From Bacteroidaceae bacterium (lineage in GTDB: Bacteria > Bacteroidota > Bacteroidia > Bacteroidales > Bacteroidaceae), in assembly GCA_902362375.1 (NCBI GenBank), contig CABIVS010000011.1, positions 1-64,000 of the forward strand: a stretch of DNA of 64,000 nt, read 5' to 3'. A program made the translations under genes and the position numbers. Below the pieces are notes generated by a model. The model did no database searches. It saw only the letters and a program-made list of their open reading frames with translations, and had not been told where the DNA came from. Within the stretch, counting starts at the first letter, position 1; each line of letters starts with the position of its first letter. Shown here in pieces: positions 62,491 to 64,000 of this stretch.

Positions 62491-64000
62491 ATGAAAATAA
62501 AAAAATATATCGCGATAGTGTGTGCTTCTTTTTTGGTGGTCGGATGTAGTCTGGACTTTGATGAAACCAATGGCGATACGAAAGAGATAGCTTATTCTTA
62601 CTACGACAATTTGGCTAAGCTTGTAACTTACGTTTATAGTTTTTTGCCAACGGATTTGGATCGTAATAGTGGTGCGATGATGGAATCGGCTACGGATAAT
62701 GCAATGTATAGTTGGAATCAGAATACAATTTATAATATTTGTAATAATGTTTGGAGTCCTATTATGACGATTGATACCGGTTGGGATTATTTTAATGCAA
62801 TTCGGAGTGCCAACTCTTTTCTGGAGAATTTCGATATAGAAGTTTTGAAAGAGTTTGAGTTTAATGACGACTATGATGTGATAATGGACAAGGCTAAAAT
62901 ATTTCCTTATGAGATACGTTTTCTGCGTGCTTTCTATTTCTTTGAACTCGCCAAGCGATACGGGAATATTCCGATGTTGATCCGGACTTACGATCCAGAA
63001 GAGATAAATCTGGTGAAACCCTCTTCTTTTGAGGAAGTGATTGATTTTATTGTTCAAGAATGTGACCAGATCGCTAATCAGTTGCCGGCAGACCATAGGG
63101 ACTATCGTGGTGAAACCGGACGTGCAACGAAAGGTGCTGTGTTGGCTTTGAAATCCAGAGCTTTGCTTTATGCTGCCAGTCCACTTCACAATGCAAGCGG
63201 GGATAAAGGAAAATGGGAAAAGGCTGCGAGTGCGGCGGCGGCAGTAATTGCTATGGGAAAATACACTTTACCTAAGGTTGGTAACGACCCGTTATATAAG
63301 GGTGGTAACGATATGTTTAGTTCTCCACAGTTGATTTTTGAACGCCGTGACGGATTACAGACTAGTACTTTCGAAGCACGTAATGAACCAATGGGGTATG
63401 AAGGTTCGCTGGGTGGGAATACACCGACACAAAATTTGGTAGATGCTTTTGAAATGAAAGATGGTACTTCGTTTGACTGGAACAATGCGGAGCATGTGCA
63501 GAATATGTATGTAGATGTCACAGGTAATCCGACACGTGATCCTCGTCTGTATCTGAATGTATTATATAATGGTGCTACATGGCTGAAACAAAAAGTGGAA
63601 ACGAATGTAGGAGGTTTACATACAGGAATGGATGGTGCAACAAAGACGGGATACTATTTGCGCAAACATATGAATGAATTGGTCAGTCTGGATCCTGTGA
63701 AACCATTAGGAAAAGAACATCATTATCCTTTGTTCCGGTATGCCGAAGTCCTGTTAAACTATGCGGAAGCTATGTATCATTGGATGGGAGCGGATGTGAA
63801 ACCGGCTGAATATCCCTACACTGCTCGTGAAGCTTTGAACTTGGTTCGTGACTGCGCTGATATGAAACATATAACAGAAACAGGTGAAGCCTTTCTTGAG
63901 AAAGTACGTAACGAACGGCGTATCGAACTAGCTTTCGAAGATCACCGTTTCTGGGATATCCGCCGTTGGAAAATGGGCGAAGTTGTGAAGAATATTTATG
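62491..64000 (+). CDS. SusD/RagB-like lipoprotein (second), cut by the window edge
   Basis: At least 503 codons; the 3' end lies outside. It starts 12 bases after the second susC. The N-terminus MKIKKYIAIVCASF ends in a lipobox (LVVGCSLD). RFLRAFYFFELAKRYGNIP, YPLFRYAEVLLNYAEAMY and RRIELAFEDHRFWDIRRWK are clear SusD blocks. It is the partner of the second SusC porter. About 30 to 100 C-terminal residues are probably missing, judging from usual SusD lengths. Confidence 0.94.
   Translation, partial: MKIKKYIAIVCASFLVVGCSLDFDETNGDTKEIAYSYYDNLAKLVTYVYSFLPTDLDRNSGAMMESATDNAMYSWNQNTIYNICNNVWSPIMTIDTGWDYFNAIRSANSFLENFDIEVLKEFEFNDDYDVIMDKAKIFPYEIRFLRAFYFFELAKRYGNIPMLIRTYDPEEINLVKPSSFEEVIDFIVQECDQIANQLPADHRDYRGETGRATKGAVLALKSRALLYAASPLHNASGDKGKWEKAASAAAAVIAMGKYTLPKVGNDPLYKGGNDMFSSPQLIFERRDGLQTSTFEARNEPMGYEGSLGGNTPTQNLVDAFEMKDGTSFDWNNAEHVQNMYVDVTGNPTRDPRLYLNVLYNGATWLKQKVETNVGGLHTGMDGATKTGYYLRKHMNELVSLDPVKPLGKEHHYPLFRYAEVLLNYAEAMYHWMGADVKPAEYPYTAREALNLVRDCADMKHITETGEAFLEKVRNERRIELAFEDHRFWDIRRWKMGEVVKNIY

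Noticed and set aside
1..64000. Insertion sequences, integrases or prophage genes
   Set aside because: No transposase, integrase or phage structural protein was seen in any frame; only short repeats and hairpins are present.

Overview
The window reads as the chromosome of a gut Bacteroides, in the group around B. thetaiotaomicron, B. ovatus and B. xylanisolvens; the species is not resolved from sequence alone. The evidence is tandem SusC/SusD pairs, a GH92 mannosidase, a DUF4906-type surface lipoprotein, A-rich start regions with weak Shine-Dalgarno sites, and recurrent TAnnTTTG boxes, the -7 element of the Bacteroides primary sigma factor.

Left part (1-13.1 kb). The 3' end of a 5S rRNA gene closes an rRNA operon. 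It is followed by a TonB energy-transduction operon (exbB, exbD, exbD, tonB, a PstS-like lipoprotein, a TPR protein). Next comes a small ABC-exporter cassette with a GntR regulator and a frameshifted membrane gene, then a GH27 alpha-galactosidase, tRNA-Pro and tRNA-Phe, and an orphan histidine kinase with a cysteine-rich PAS region.

Middle (13.1-32 kb). A glutamate-dependent acid-resistance cluster holds gadB, glsA, a divergent K+-channel-like gene and gadC. After it come two transporters, a HIT protein, greA, a thioredoxin-fold lipoprotein without CxxC, pnp, a 994-residue DUF4906-type lipoprotein, a region rich in RNA structure (candidate sRNA and a three-way-junction element), and an XRE regulator paired with an AAA-ATPase/PD-(D/E)XK protein.

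Right part (32-64 kb). This has a GH92 alpha-mannosidase behind a promoter with 12-bp tandem repeats, ptb-buk, a GH16/S66 pair, an M28 peptidase and sufE. A tight minus-strand run follows: Ca2+ P-type ATPase, HAD, ribF, an unlisted 29-codon membrane peptide and a CPBP protease. Then come a second cysteine-rich-PAS histidine kinase, rubredoxin and a lipoprotein. The window ends in a polysaccharide utilization locus: GH88, a PL12 heparinase III-like lyase and a DUF4962/heparinase II/III lyase on the minus strand, and SusC-SusD-SusC-SusD on the plus strand, the last SusD cut by the window edge. The enzyme set points to a uronic-acid glycosaminoglycan such as heparan sulfate or heparosan. No sulfatase or regulator is visible.

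The TonB operon could energise the SusC porters at the right end. GlsA makes glutamate for GadB, and GadC exchanges it for GABA. The least expected items are non-coding or very small: the 29-residue membrane peptide between ribF and the CPBP gene, a promoter-plus-terminator sRNA candidate at about 28.95-29.04 kb, a terminator-like hairpin inside the greA leader, and a hairpin family shared by two convergent gene junctions.
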